Source: Scalesia atractyloides
Taxonomy: Eukaryota; Streptophyta; Magnoliopsida; Asterales; Asteraceae
Length of the DNA stretch: 64,000 nucleotides
Reading direction: 5' to 3'
Assembly: GCA_947069175.1 (NCBI GenBank)
Contig: CAMTDV010000013.1
Coordinates: 17,561,412-17,625,411, forward strand
How positions within the stretch are numbered: position 1 is the first letter of the stretch; the number at the start of each line of letters is the position of its first letter. Positions 22,468 to 35,307 of this stretch are shown piece after piece. A program made the position numbers and the translations under genes. A model generated the notes under the pieces. That model saw only the letters and a list, made by a program, of their open reading frames with translations, did not search any database and was not told where the DNA came from.

Positions 22468-22707
22468 GAGCATCCACAGCGCTGGTTAAAGTCCAAATCC
22501 AGACTATCCTAGTCAACGTGTCACATCATTCCAAACTCCACTTTTTCACACAACAATTAACCATTCCAAACCTCCACATCATACCTTACTTTTTACACTA
22601 AAAAAACAAAAAAAAAATGGTTTGTGAATGGGTGGTCTCCATGGTCAAACCCTCACAACACATGGGTGGTCTGATTTTGGACTTCAATTCCAAACCTCGA
22701 GGTGCTC
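22468..22707. mobile_element. Harbinger/Tourist-type MITE, 240 bp
   Basis: The ends are GAGCATCCACAGC and, on the other strand, GAGCACCTCGAGG, flanked by TTA on both sides (22465-22467 and 22708-22710). The 3-bp TTA duplication and GAGCATCC-type terminus are typical of PIF/Harbinger. Confidence 0.75.
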
Positions 22708-22710
22708 TTA

Positions 22711-24479
22711 GTATATAACTACATATTTTATAAACACAAAAGGAAGCAACTTTTTGACTCGTAAAAGAAGGGGAGAAAAAAAGGTAAATTGCTTGGCTTG
22801 AAAGATCTTAAAAGGGAAAGAAACATATAGATATCCACATGATCATCTAAAATGGGGAGCATACATTGCCTATTATATAAGGTTTATTTTTATGATGTTA
22901 AAAATCCAAATATCTAAGTGGCAGTCTAAGATAACTAGATATGTTTATAAAATATGCCTTCGTTTATGAAAACCAAGCCTCAAGGTAAAACGAGAGAATT
23001 AAAACTAAAAATGATTGCATGTTGTGGAACAATCGTATCATCTTTTGGCAAAATGTAAAAATGGACAAAATGTTCAACAAAGGCAAATACGTTATGTTAA
23101 GATATTGTGTGTCAAAATAAAGATGACATCATATTTATTGTGTAATCAACACCAAATGGAGTTTAATAATTTTCTTAAATAATTATAAAACCTACTTTTA
23201 TTTTAGGTAATTTCATAAGAGGTTTACTTTTCAAATCAAAATAAGTGAAAAATGAATGGTATAGACTAGCAGGGTATTTGCCATTCAAAGAGGATAAAAG
23301 ACGTACAAAACCAATTGTGTAGAGGATACAAGATAAATACAAAACCAATTGTGTAAATGTTTGATTAAGACAAACTGCATTAAACAATCATGATTTCTTG
23401 ATGACTGAATAATGTCAAACATAAGTAGACCATTAACACATGAGTGAATAGTATGAAGTAAACTCACGAATCAAAATGTACTAAATCCAAACATGTAAAG
23501 AATGGTTTGAAATATACATAAATCGTAACTTTTGTCCCTCTGAAAGTTGATAAAAAGAACATGGACAGGAACTGGTCACATAATGGCCTAAATTTGCCAT
23601 CTTATTTAGAGACAAAAGAAATACCCTTTTGAATTATTTGGAGATAATCATGAAATGTGCATGCATTACAGTGGGTAGTGATTTCTAGGTTTCGTATTTC
23701 AAATTTATGGATAGCTGTATGAATCCTGTATGAACGTACTCGCAGTCAAATTAAAGTCTTTTGTGCGCATACGAAATCACTAATTGGATAAGATAAAAAG
23801 TTTACGCAAATAACAAGTATGTTTCTTTTGTGCGAATTTTTAAGTTTTTTGTGGTTAAACAAACTAATTGAATTCCTTTATACAAGGTTAAACCATCAGA
23901 ATGATTGAGATGGAATATAATAACTCATAACAAATGGCGATTATAACTTTTTGCAATTAACAATAACATCAACAATGGGCAGGAAGCCCCATTAAAGGTA
24001 ACTTAGTTACCAATGATGGTCCAGTTGCCACTAAAAACCTCATTGTCGTTGACACTAGTATACTGAGTTACCATTGATATGTTAGTTGCTACTGATGACT
24101 GTTTGCTATTGATAGACCAATTGTTACCGCTCAGTAGTAGTAACTTACTACTGATGATTACATCTGATAATAAGTTACACCCATGATCAATTTTTGTGTG
24201 ATTTTCATAAATACGCAAATTTAAAGCAACTTATCCTAGCGTTTCAATAAGGTAACAACCCCCTTAGGATTCCTTGGGTTCGTTGGTTTATGAAATAAAA
24301 ACTAGTTATGAACAAGCGTGTAATTTACATCTCCTGACTCGTATTAATATTTATTCTAATTTCTCATGTTGTCTTAAGTTAACCCATTTATACTAAAATG
24401 TTATTAATGACACTGAAATCATCAATATAATTGTAAGCAACCTTGTGAGCACACGACAAATGGTTGTAAGGCCAATGGC
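22711..24479. other. AT-rich intergenic DNA
   Basis: No gene is seen. 23999-24190 has a degenerate recurrence of GTTACCATTGAT/GTTGCCACTGA motifs. Two near-copies of ACAAAACCAATTGTGTA occur at 23306 and 23338. Confidence 0.4.
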
Positions 24480-24749
24480 TTAATCCATGGCTTCTTCGGT
24501 GTGAGAAGCTTGAAGTAGAACTAGAACTCCTTGACCAACTTCTTTCCAAGAATTGAATGATGGATGTGAATAGGAATTTATGTTGGTAACAATTATGCGT
24601 TGGTGTTTTTCAATGGTGCCATTTACATAGCCAAAAAGGTGGCGAGTGAAAGAACTTGATTCCATAATAGGTGATAGTTGGAAAAAGATAACTTGATAGT
24701 CAACATATGCATTAAGGTTGCAAGAGGAGTTAAGTTGATTGACAATCAT
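24480..24749 (-). pseudogene. copia gag N-terminal fragment
   Basis: An open frame of 89 codons reads LNAYVDYQVIFFQLSPIMES, GYVNGTI, FNSWKEVGQGVLVLLQAS and HTEEAMD. This is the pattern of the copia Gag N-terminal domain (L-x-x-Y-x-W-xx-Q-hh-P-hhR, then W-xx-D-xx-hx-S-hh-AT-hT-E). The tryptophan of the first motif is altered. It lies just downstream (minus sense) of a primer-binding site and LTR, as expected. Confidence 0.7.
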
Positions 24750-24810
24750 GACGAGATATGAGAAGGAGACATATATTTGGTGATCATGTATAGGATCAAT
24801 CGAGAGAAGA

Positions 24811-24819
24811 CTAATACCA
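24811..24819 (-). other. degraded primer-binding site
   Basis: On the minus strand TGGTATTAG directly follows the LTR end TCTTACA. The family form is TGGTATCAG. Confidence 0.55.
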
Positions 24820-25073
24820 TGTAAGACTATATAAAAGCCTAAACATTTATGTTTAATATATGTGATACAAATATGATTACATAACCTACTTTATTTATAG
24901 AGTGATATACATCAACACCACACAACTTAACCGTACCCTACCTTTTCAAACTTATTACTTATCATATTAGGTAATGCAATCACTAATACATGGAACAACT
25001 GAAGAGGCTCAATCAATTGCGGTGACGAAAGAGAGGATGAAAGAAAGCAATGGCCATGAACGAATATTATAGA
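24820..25073 (-). mobile_element. copia 5' LTR fragment (minus), interrupted by hAT MITE
   Basis: The LTR ends at 24820 (minus-strand ...CTTACA). The TATATAAAAG-rich promoter section is at 24828-24840. The outer end is not identified because the MITE at 25074 splits it. Confidence 0.5.
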
Positions 25074-25615
25074 TAAGGCTCCAAACAAATTGAACGACCA
25101 CGAAAAGACCTTGTCGGTGCATGTTTGTTTAGAAATATATGTGTTCACGAACTGTTCATAAACACTTACCAAATGAGATTTTATGTCCATGTTCGTTTTT
25201 AAGGAGAAGGTGTTAATTTTCGTTTGTTAATGTTAGATAACAAACGTTGATGAACACAAATGATGACAAACTAATGTGAATAGAATTGGAAATAAACGAA
25301 GACAAACAAGTGTTATGAACAAAATTTACACTTCTTAAATATTTTATTTGTTGAAATTTTGAGTTATTTAAATAAAATATAAAAACTAAAAACACTAATG
25401 ACCTATCGAACACAATGGAACATAAACGAACACGTTAACGAACGTTCACGAACATAGATGAAAGAACACGTCTGTATTCATGTTCGTTCATTTAACTAAA
25501 CAGACGAAATTTCTTGTTCGTGTTAGTTTGTTTAATAAACGAACACACGCAAATGAAATTCTGGCAAAATAGTTCACAAACTGTTCGCTGAACCTTTAGT
25601 TTGTTTGCAGCCCTA
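25074..25615. mobile_element. hAT-type MITE, 542 bp, GTTCGTTT-rich
   Basis: The left end is TAAGGCTCCAAACAAATTG. The right end in reverse complement is TAGGGCTGCAAACAAACT. Flanks ATTATAGA (25066-25073) and ATTATAAA (25616-25623) agree at 7 of 8. The interior repeats GTTCGTTTA / TAAACGAAC motifs. No transposase is present. Confidence 0.85.
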
Positions 25616-26959
25616 ATTATAAAGAATTTTCTCTGCAAATAAAAATCAGACTTTGGTTTCTGCTAAAACTTTTAAGGAGAAGATATAAACCTAAGAGAAA
25701 TCACAATGGAGTTCCTATATCCCTTCGTCCTACCTAGATTACAAGGAAAATATGAGACTTGTTTATTTTCACTTATATATTGAAGTCCATATCTCTTATT
25801 TTAGGGTTCAGTATTCATCCCCATTCTATAAGTTTGGGGTGTTGTAAATGAAAAATTGTATTATTAAATTGATTATGAACATATATGCTAGGAAATATGT
25901 ATTTTAGTTAATTATATAGATGAAAATGATAATTCAATTATAAATGATCTAAAGAATCCTATTTTGGAATGTACAAAATGTGAAATAAAGATGATGTAAT
26001 TCTAAGGTGCTTTATAATAGTGAGATATCATGATAATTTAATAAATAAATCACGTACTAAAATAATAATTTTAAAGGTCTTTTCTAAGAAATTAAATAAA
26101 TTTGTAGTCATTTCTATCTTAAAAAAAATCATAATATCAAATATAGTCATTTTCATATAGCATAAAAATACCATTCTTAAGTACAAGTAGGCGAAGAAGG
26201 TATAAGGGCCCATATTATAATATGAAATATTAAAAAAAATCTATTATATAAGTTTTTAGGATATATTAAAATAATATCTATATAAATTTTTGTGTCTGTA
26301 AAACAAGAAGTTGATCTACAAATGATAAGATTTTAACTCGCAAGTGTAATAAACGATAAGCAATTTCCAAAAGATGTGCCCTCAAAGTGTTTTTTTTATG
26401 TTACAAAAAGTTTTTTAGTTCAAACAATTATTTAATATGATAGGTTTTAACTAATTTTGGGAGGTCGTCATCGTTAAAGGATGTAACTATAACACAAATA
26501 CGAAAAATAATGATTCCAAGCGTAGCATATAATTGTGATGTGGTGCTTTTTGAAGTGATTATACAATAGAACCATCAACCAACTTTTTACTTATTTGTTT
26601 GTCTTGAGTTATACAATGAGGTTAGTACTATAGAAAAATATACCTATCATATTAAAACGGTTTTTCATGATAATGATAGACGGATTGAAAATTACTATGG
26701 GTGCATATTAAGCCATCAACAATCAATTAGTTTCCCACTTAACCCCATGATAGATATTAAGTTGGAATTATTATGCCCTTAATTAAGTAGGAACATATCC
26801 CATTGTTCACAAAGGGCTAACATCCTTCAATCAATAAAATATTCACCATCTGTTCCAAAAGTTAAAATATTCTCTTAGAGACAAAAAAAAATTGCTTTCT
26901 TAATGTGTGAACATGAATATGCTTGGTCATTTGTTTTAGTCTCAATTATTTCGTCTAAT
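25616..26959. other. AT-rich intergenic DNA
   Basis: No gene, RNA or delimited repeat is recognised. Short open frames on the minus strand show no domain. Confidence 0.4.
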
Positions 26960-27520
26960 AGACGGGTATAATGCACAAAAAAGTCGTACTCGGGTATTCT
27001 ATACCTGAAACCGGAAATGACCATATCCATAAGGTATAGATAGGGTATGCATTTTGATCTCAATACCTAGAATCGGAACCGGAACGGATTATACCTGATT
27101 AATACCCGAAACCGGAACCGGAACTGATTATACCCGACTATACCTGATACATGATTCTAGTACCTTTCTTTTAAATTTATGTTAGAGCATTTATTTTAAT
27201 TTTCTTACATTATACAATGCATATTTAGTAATAATAACAAAAAATACAAGAAAATAGGGTAATGAAAACATAATAAAGTATTAAAAATATGAAAATATAG
27301 AACTAAAAAACTTGGAAATAAGGTATAAAAACCCAAAAACATGGTCTTTTAATACCGGTTTCTTAAGAACCGAACCCTACCTAGAACTGAGCACATAGAG
27401 ACAGGAACCGAACCGATTATAGCAATAATCAGTTTCAACCCTTAAAATGAGAAACCGAAACCGGTTCCGTAACCAGAAACGATTATTAAAAATACCCGGT
27501 TTGTGCACCTCTATAATACC
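26960..27520. mobile_element. degraded hAT-like repeat rich in GAACCGG
   Basis: The left side (TATAATGCACAAA) and right side (TTTGTGCACCTCTA) are imperfect inverted copies. The interior has repeated GAAACCGGAACCGGAAC and TACCCGA motifs, as in short hAT derivatives. No target duplication could be aligned. Confidence 0.5.
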
Positions 27521-30009
27521 ACAACTATTTGTCATGTAACATTTAAATATTTTTGTTATATCAATTAGAAAAACATAGCTTTATTTTGTGTAAAATTAGA
27601 GAAAAATAGAGTTTTCTTTTTCACTATGTGTTAAAGTTTATTTTTCGTCAACTTTAGACAAAAGTATTTCTAATATACTTCTGTTAATATAAGTACTTTT
27701 TACTGGGTTTGTTTATTTGTGTTGTGAGGGTTTCACAACGAACCAAACTACGTTCAAATCGAATATAAGATTAGTGAGATATCAATTCTGAAAATTGAGA
27801 TTTGAAGATGTGAAAAAGAATGTGGAAAAGTAAAAACTTGTCCCGAAAAGGTGGGTAGAAGAAACATGGAGTGACTTATATATACGAGCCTCTATCCTCG
27901 TTGTTTCAAAAAGCCATACGCTAGTGGGGATACGTGGGCGCCTTTATTACATACTTTTGCACTTCGCATCGCCGAGAGCTCTCTGTATTTTTGAAGGTTG
28001 GTTTGAGTGGTCCGTGTCAGGTGCGACTGACCATGGTTCGGGTCGGATGTGGTTGGTGCATGTCAGTGGGGCATGCCAGGAACAAACTGATGATGCAAGC
28101 AGTAGCACCTGCTTACCTCATCAACTAACGAGAGCTCATCAGTGGTTTGAGCCATCAACTGTTTGGCTCACTGATCGGATTAGTCATTAATCAGTTCTTT
28201 TTTTTATCAGTGTTTCGAGACATCAACTGTTTGGCTCACGGATTAGTTGATCTAGTTAGTGGTTCACTGGTTATTGTTATTAGTTTCTGATTCGTGGTTT
28301 TACATAAAGAGTTTTTTCTTGTATTGTTTCTAAATAAATATGATCAAGTCTATCTGATTATTATTTAGAATATTCTACTAATAACAATTATTTTATAATT
28401 TAGAGAATGACATAGAATACGTTAGAAAGTATAAAAAATATGTGGCGGGGAATCAGATGAAAGCCAGAGATCATAAATTAAAGCAAATTTGTCCCCAAAA
28501 ATCATTAGTCACAACTAAAATTTTGGGCTTTATTTGATGCGTTATGTGTGTATGTATATATACTGCTGGTCCAAATACATATGGTTAGTTTGCTGTGGAG
28601 CATACGAAACACTAGAGTAGTTATGCTTACTGAAAATTGAACTTACTAGAGTGTTACTACGCTTAGCATAATAATTACTCTAGTTCAATTTTTAGTAACA
28701 TAATTACTCTAATGCTTCACATACTTCGCACGTTGAACTTTATTTGTATCGGGTTGCGGACATATATGATGACCTCCTTGATTAGTTAAGATTAATGGTG
28801 GCCAATTTTTTGATTAAGATTAATGAATTGATGGACAATGACGTCTAAAACAATTTTTTTGTGCTGGACTGATCTCTCTCCAAGACTCAAAATGTATCTG
28901 AGTTATGTTATCATTATAATAATGGGACCATATGAAACTTAAGTGACGTTAATGAATTATTTATGATGTTTGCTTACTATTTGATGATTTTTACCCTTTA
29001 TTTTCTTAAAAGAATAGATTACAATGACATTCTCATTTGGTTTTACTGATGTTTGTATTCACTTGTCATGATTGACGATTTTATTTGCTTTTGATTGCTA
29101 TCAACACTTATACATAGTCCATATATAGATACATCCAAGCTTGTTCTTAAGTCCGAAACTAATATGATCACTAATTCAACACCTAGAAAAAAGTACTGAG
29201 GACATGGTATGAACAAAAAGTGGATTTTTCATGTTTCCACATCATAAATTGGAAACTCTCTTGGCAGTTGGTGTGAAAGTTACTAGCCAAACGTATAAAA
29301 ACCATTTCAGACAATGATAAAGAACAAAAGGGTCATTTTCTATATTTTTCATCAAATCTTTTTAGAAAGTAATATAGATCTTTCTCAACAAGTAATGTAA
29401 ATCTTGCTAGAAATTTATCAATAGAGTTTAGACATCATCTAATGAACATTACTTGGATTTCTATGGGGACACATTTGATTAAAGTATATACATGTGATCC
29501 AAATCAATGAATCATTCATCCTAGATAATGAGAGATCATATGTTTATCTTGACAAAAAGAATGATAAAATAAAATCTATGATAAGCATGAAAGGAAGAAA
29601 GTGACATTTTTGGATCTTTGATGAGTAAACTGTTGTTAATTTATATATCATTTGAAATAAATCACAATACTGTTGAAAGTTTTCCTGTCCTTTTGTGTTG
29701 TTTTCGACGAAACATACAATAAAAAGGCCAAGTTATCATTCCAATAAGATTATAAATTAGCCCTCAAACAAACCCAAATGGTCATATTTATTGCTGATTC
29801 TTTCATTGGAATACTTGGTAAAAACCAGAAAGACATGTTGAAGCTTTGGAGACATACCATTTTAAGGAAGCCAGCCACGAAATGAATAGTTTATCTCTAA
29901 TTTCTCCATCAAACAGGACCTAGTTCGGGTTTTCCTTATGAAGTAATCTTGTTCTGGTTCATATATATTTGGCTTCGCATTCGCGTTAATATCTCAGAAT
30001 TGATTATAG
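27521..30009. other. intergenic DNA upstream of the NAC pseudogene
   Basis: No gene is seen. 28150-28250 holds two copies of CATCAACTGTTTGGCTCAC. A hairpin stands at 28595-28720. A pyrimidine and TATATATT-containing stretch at 29930-30000 may be the old NAC promoter. Confidence 0.35.
28595..28720. repeat. inverted repeat, about 45-nt arms
   Basis: Arms 28595-28643 and 28682-28720 are complementary (GAGTAGTTATGCTTACTGAAA and its near-reverse complement TTTAGTAACATAATTACTC), with a 38-nt loop. It could be a small hairpin MITE or a small-RNA precursor. Confidence 0.65.
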
Positions 30010-31404
30010 ATGGATGATGTCATGTTGCCTGGTTTTAGATTTCATCCAACAGATGAAGAACTTGTTGGATTCTACCTAAAAAAGAAATCGAGCTTATTAA
30101 ACAAGTGGATATATACAAATATGATCCATGGGATCTACCAAGTAAGCTATATCAATAGAGTAACCTAAGATCTATTGTTGTTGTGTTCTCTTAACGTGTA
30201 CCATTTTTTATTCATAGATTTGGCAACCACCGGCGAAAAAGAATGGTACTTTTTTTGTCCAAGGGACCGTAAATACAGAAATAGTGCACGACCAAACCGT
30301 GTTACAGGAGCTGGTTTTTGGAAAGCAACTGGCACTGATAGGCCGATATATTCATCAAATGGAACTAATTGTATTGGTTTAAAGAAATCTTTGGTGTTCT
30401 ATAGAGGAAGAGCTGCTAAAGGGATTAAAACAGATTGGATGATGCATGAATTTAGGCTTCCTCCACTCTCTCAACCTCAGTCACCATCTAAAGGGATCTT
30501 AGATAAAAGCCTCCCACCAAACGTAAGAATTTTAATTTTCAAGGGGTCTTAAAAAAATTCTTGGTGGTTCGTGATCCTTTTTTTGTCCTCCTCTTTCTTT
30601 TCATTTCTAGATCACTAAAATATATACTTTATGTTGTACTTCTATACCGTTAAAAGGTTTTTTGAGCCGGGGTTCTCATGCATCTCACCCTCTTGAGACC
30701 CTACTTAATTACGAGGGAGATATCACTGGATACGTTTGCTTGTTTTCTAAGAGTTATTTAAAAACACGGGGAATAATTATCAAGTAAATTCCTTGTTTAT
30801 ATTGACAGGATGCATGGGCAATATGCAGAATCTTCAAAAAGAGGAGTTCCATGGCATAAAGAGCGCTTGCACACTCGTGGTGTCTTCATTACCTGAACAA
30901 AAGGCAGATCTTTTCATCAACGATTCAAGATTGGCTTCACCCGATAAGTTTTTCACTCTTGACAACCCCTCATTCATAGCCACAAATCAAGCATTTCAAA
31001 TTTCTCCTTTTTCAATCCCCAACACGGGTTTCCCAAGCGGTTTCATGTTTTCGACTATGGATAATCAGGATCAACAACTAAGACCACATCTGACGAGGCT
31101 CCGATCTTGGGTCAATCTTGACTCTAATTTACTTGAGAATGAAAGAGAGACTTCTGAAAATGTGGGATTTGGAGAACCACAACAGTTTAATGATTTTTCA
31201 ATGAACTCGCCACAGGATATGCAAGGAAGTATAGACATTGGAGACCATGAAGAACGGCTGTGGCTGTCGAACGATGACCATGAGTGGATAAAGGTAAGAA
31301 CCACTGGGTTCCCCTTTAGCCTGCCATCAATCGTCCCCGATGACTGGACTCATGATATGCCATGGGATTCTCCTACATACTCTACAAATCGGTGTCAAAA
31401 TTAG
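30010..31404 (+). pseudogene. NAC transcription factor, FEZ/NAC94-like, disrupted
   Basis: There are three exons: 30010-30141, 30218-30522 and 30809-31404, with GT-AG introns of 76 and 286 bp at the standard NAC positions. Subdomain A (LPGFRFHPTDEELVGFYLK), then DIYKYDPWDLP, GEKEWYFFCPRDRKYRNS, RPNRVTGAGFWKATGTDR, the GLKKSLVFYRGRAAKG block, DWMMHEFRLP and DAWAICRIFKK are all present, so DNA-binding and dimerisation were once intact. Three lesions break it. About 22 nt are missing between LKK and IELIKQ in exon 1 (frameshift). CAA appears changed to TAA at 30857-30859, straight after the NAC domain. One G is missing near 30880. The C-terminal activation region stays open in its own frame to 31404. 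It could be a sequencing artefact, but three independent errors are unlikely. Confidence 0.88.
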
Positions 31405-31756
31405 TAATTCTGTTTTGGATCTCTTATCTTTTGTTCGATCATACTGTACATGACTCAAATTTTTCTTTCATTTGGCTTTATTTTATTATCATGTATTTAC
31501 CTGCACATGCTAGAACAAAAGATAATACTACTATCATGATACTAAATTATTATGTATATATATTTGGATATTTGATCTGAAAGAGTCATGGGTGCCATCT
31601 TTTTAAATCTATGATATCAAGTTTATTATAACGGTAGAGCCATAAGGATACAGCAGAAAAGATTACATGAGGTAAGGACACTTACAAAGGATATTACACA
31701 TTGATTGCCCCAATTGTCCATACACACAAACACATAATACCAACCAACACATGAGC
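31405..31756. other. NAC 3' flank
   Basis: AT-rich sequence without genes. It ends in the TAATG duplication of the next element. Confidence 0.4.
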
Positions 31757-31761
31757 TAATG

Positions 31762-32137
31762 TGTTGAGAATCACACTTATTTGTTGAAGCGGAATGTGTG
31801 AGACATGGATTGATTCTTATTCGAGATTGAACCGAATTGAATGTCCATGTTCCAGAAAGATGTATGAATGCAGAAAGTTCAAACAGGGAATATGGGACAA
31901 TTCAAGTATAACTTGAATGTCTTGATACCGGATAACATTGGCGGCATATACATGTATATACGTCATAGTTTTGGCAGTTCAATTGGCGGGAATAACTGCT
32001 CCGGCAGTTATTTGAAATCACCCGCTTATCAAATCGAATTACATAAGCTATCATCCTTAATTCGAATACATATCACTTAATACTTTTACAAGTTCGAATA
32101 AATATATACATAATAAAGTTTAATAATAAATCTAACA
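31762..32137 (-). repeat. 3' LTR of ARID element (376 bp)
   Basis: On the minus strand it runs from TGTTAGATTTATT to CTCAACA. It matches 35821-36181 with scattered differences and a short extra segment (AATTGAATGTCC). Confidence 0.9.
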
Positions 32138-32152
32138 TAACCCCCTTAAACT

Positions 32153-32800
32153 TTAGTTATGTTTCCGAGTTTGCTGCATAACACTCCGGTTGGCTTCTTC
32201 AACAGCTTTCTTCGCATGATTGAAATTGAAACGCTTCCTTTTCTTTTGCAGATTCCAGTCATCTTCCCATTGGTTTTCGGCGAAGAGAGCGTAGTGAGCC
32301 GAAGCAGCCTCATCCTGACCATCACCTGCACTTTTTCTTCTCACATGGCAGCCGTGAGAGGAACCTTCTCCTTCATCCAACACCTCCTTGTCATACACCT
32401 TTTCTTGAATCACTTTAAACCTGTAATAGTATTCTAAGACGTCGAGATACATGGCATAGATAATTCTCATGTAATCGCCCTCTTGGTAATCAAATCCTAA
32501 ATCCTTCACTACCACCAGCCATAGATTGTCACTTGTGACATTCCGATAGCCGCCATCTCTTTCCACCAACACGTACAGCCCTAGCAGATTTATTTTCCTT
32601 TGTCGGAGCATATGGAGGGACTGGCCTTGAAGATATTCCCATATAAACGTTCAGGAACCACTTCACCATCTCCTCGAATTTTGCCTCCAAAATGTGTTTG
32701 TATTTGAATATAAACTCTCTATCATCAATTATATCCAGTAATGCTTTGCTGTCAGCGAATTCATGGAACTCCATGGCATTGATGATCATCAAACTCCAAT
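32153..32800 (-). pseudogene. ARID/BRIGHT DNA-binding domain protein inside retroelement, frameshifted
   Basis: Two overlapping minus-strand frames join near 32600. The first (about 32530-32800) reads FEEMVKWFLNVYMG and RPVPPYAPTKENK. The second (32153-32600) reads INLLGLYVLVERDGGYRNVT, LWLVVVKDLGF, GDYMRIIYAMYLDVLEYYY and FKVIQEK. That is the helix order of an ARID domain (hhxLYxxVxxxGGYxxV, W-xx-h-xx-hG, then the Y-h-xx-L helix). The tail is charged (KKRKRFNFNHAKKAVEEANR). ARID proteins bind AT-rich DNA in chromatin-remodelling complexes. Here the domain occupies the place of pol, which I infer is a gene capture. The frameshift makes this copy unlikely to be functional. Confidence 0.82.
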
Positions 32801-32883
32801 CCGTCTCTATGTGATGACAGATTTAATTCTTCAAAATAAGAGTTTCAATATCTTTCTTTGAATTCATCATCAATGATACTCAC

Positions 32884-34956
32884 TGTAACGCCTCGTTTTT
32901 CGTACTTTCCTTAATTAGAAAGTGTAATCGTATTTCTATTAATGGAAACTTGTATTCGTATCGCATTCATATTTCATTTCCCAATCTTATATTCCGAGAC
33001 TTTGATCGTAATAAAATTCATACCTGATACATACTTGCCTTACATGCATTTAATTGTTAAATACGTGTTTACATACAAACCGATACTTGTTATACGTGCA
33101 AATACTCAACACATTCATATTTGATACCTAAATTATACTTACATATACATTATACACTTGAAAACATGCGAAAATATCAAGTTTTACCATGAAATGAAAG
33201 ATAAACTAAGTTCAAGGACTAAAAATAGCATAATCCGGAGAAAATTGTTTCTAGCTCATGGATTGGACAAAAGTGTGTTTGTTGGATTGTATTTCTTGCA
33301 TTTAATACTCACCTAACTCAACTCCCAAACCTCAACTATAAATACCCCACTCCCCTTCACTCTCAACTCACACCTAAATCTTCTTTTCTCTTCTCTAAAA
33401 GCTCTAAAGAGCTATCTTCTTCTCTCAAAGATCAAAGCTCCTAAAAAGTTAGTTCTAACTCACCTCTCTCTTTTGATCTTTCCTTTTTCTTACTACTTGG
33501 AAATACCTTTGGAATGTTTCCATACCATGGAAGACTAGCTTGGAACATCACCATGTCTAAGATCCCAAGGGTAACGACTTTCTTTTGGTTTTATTAGGGT
33601 TTTACCCACAAGTGTTGTATCCTTCCAAGCTTGTTCTCGAAACAACACTTGAGTTGGTAGAGTGTGATCACTTGGAAGCCTTGGGGATCCTAAACTTCGA
33701 TCCACCACCTCACTTGATGTTTTCATTTACTTTTTGTCTTTTACTTATATGTTCAAACGTACTCATGACCATCCTTGTCGTCCTTGTGACGACTTGTGCA
33801 TTGGTATACTATACGAGATGTTTTAAAAGAAAAGTTCTCCTCCTACCTCCATGCATGACTTTTATGAAATTACATGATGTTTATGAATTACCAATTGTTA
33901 TACTATATAATATATATATATATATATATATATGAATACTAACCGAACTCTTAATGGTAATCAAATGATTATTCGTCATGGTACTAGGTTCCATCACCCA
34001 AGTACTTAATCTCTCGTTACGATTCTAATGAGTATCCTAACTCACAAAAACGCATCAACCCGAATGGGTCTTATAGTGTCGAAAACGAGTATTAAGTCTA
34101 AGTGATTACTTTCTTGTATAAACTATTTATTGATTTTAATTCCTAAATCCTTCGTTATCGTTTGAATACTTACCAACCTAAGTTCTCCTCTTGTAGGATA
34201 ACTCGGCGTTCATCCCACCCGTCAACCCACTTCGCGAACTCGTCAAGTTTGAAGACTACGCAAAACCGTGAGTACACTCGACCCACTTTTCATTTACAAC
34301 ACTTTTGGGTGTAACATGTTTACTTATACTAAAACCACAATACTTAAACTTTATAAAATGTACAAACAATCCTATACTGATGAATACTTGATATGATTGC
34401 GTGATGCTTAGATCTTGGGCATTCTTTATGTGATACTTTAGTCATTAACTTGTTTTAAGCCTTTGTTTAACATGTATAACGCTATAGGAAGTCACGCATC
34501 CCCCTCCATCGCATAAACTTGGGGCCATGTTAAAACAGCGTGTTTGCGTTAAGGGTTTGGCTAGTAGTATTGCATGCCTTGTATATGCTCTCGTAAAATC
34601 ATAGTTTCCATGAGGATTCATTTAAACGTTAATCGTATACGTATACTATGCTTAAACTTGTGTACTCTCCTTTGCTTTTGCATTGAATTATATTTTAAAA
34701 CATGTTACAGGTTGATGAAGAGGATGCTATGAAATTAAATAGCAAGGACTGAGATACACACAAGTAGACGTTTAGGCTAAATTTGTTGTATCAATTTTTG
34801 TTTTATTATTTTATTTGTAATTTGCTACAATGTACTTGACAATCGTTATTGAAATGAAATTCGGCTTTAATTAAATATTGTCATTATTAGCGTTGTGAGC
34901 AATAAGCAATCTATTTCGTCTCACTCCAATGTTTCCGCCATCGGTTGGGTGTGACA
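32884..34956 (+). mobile_element. solo gypsy LTR (2073 bp) with TSD CTCAC
   Basis: It runs from TGTAACGCCTCG to GTTGGGTGTGACA, flanked by CTCAC at 32879-32883 and 34957-34961. It is homologous along its length to the LTRs at 39529-41594 and 44807-46878. TATAAATA lies at 33337-33344. A (TA)n stretch is at 33909-33932. Confidence 0.95.
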
Positions 34957-35307
34957 CTCACATCTAGTATTCCCTGTTTTTTGGTTAAACTAATTTCTTC
35001 TTCCTTTGTCAGGCCACTCACATCGTTCACGGAATTATTTACCGGAGTTGAGAACATTTGATAGTACTAACCATCGTGTTTTTTTTTCTTTTTCTGGTAA
35101 TTCTTTGAATGCGTGACTAGTCTTTGGAACTATGGAACATGGCTGAAAACAAGAGCATGACCGTTGCAGCATTGGTACTAAGAATGTTTAGATGACAAAA
35201 GTGGTTAATGGGATCAGTTTATTAGGTTTTAAACTCGCTAGTTGAGTTATTGCAAGTGTCACCAGACTTATTGATGGTGTAGCCTTGCAACGTTAACTGG
35301 TCCAAAC

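Noticed and set aside
32942..33935. Open frames within the gypsy LTR at 32884-34956
   Set aside because: Similar short frames recur in the related LTRs at 39529 and 44807, with no domain and no initiation context. They are LTR sequence.
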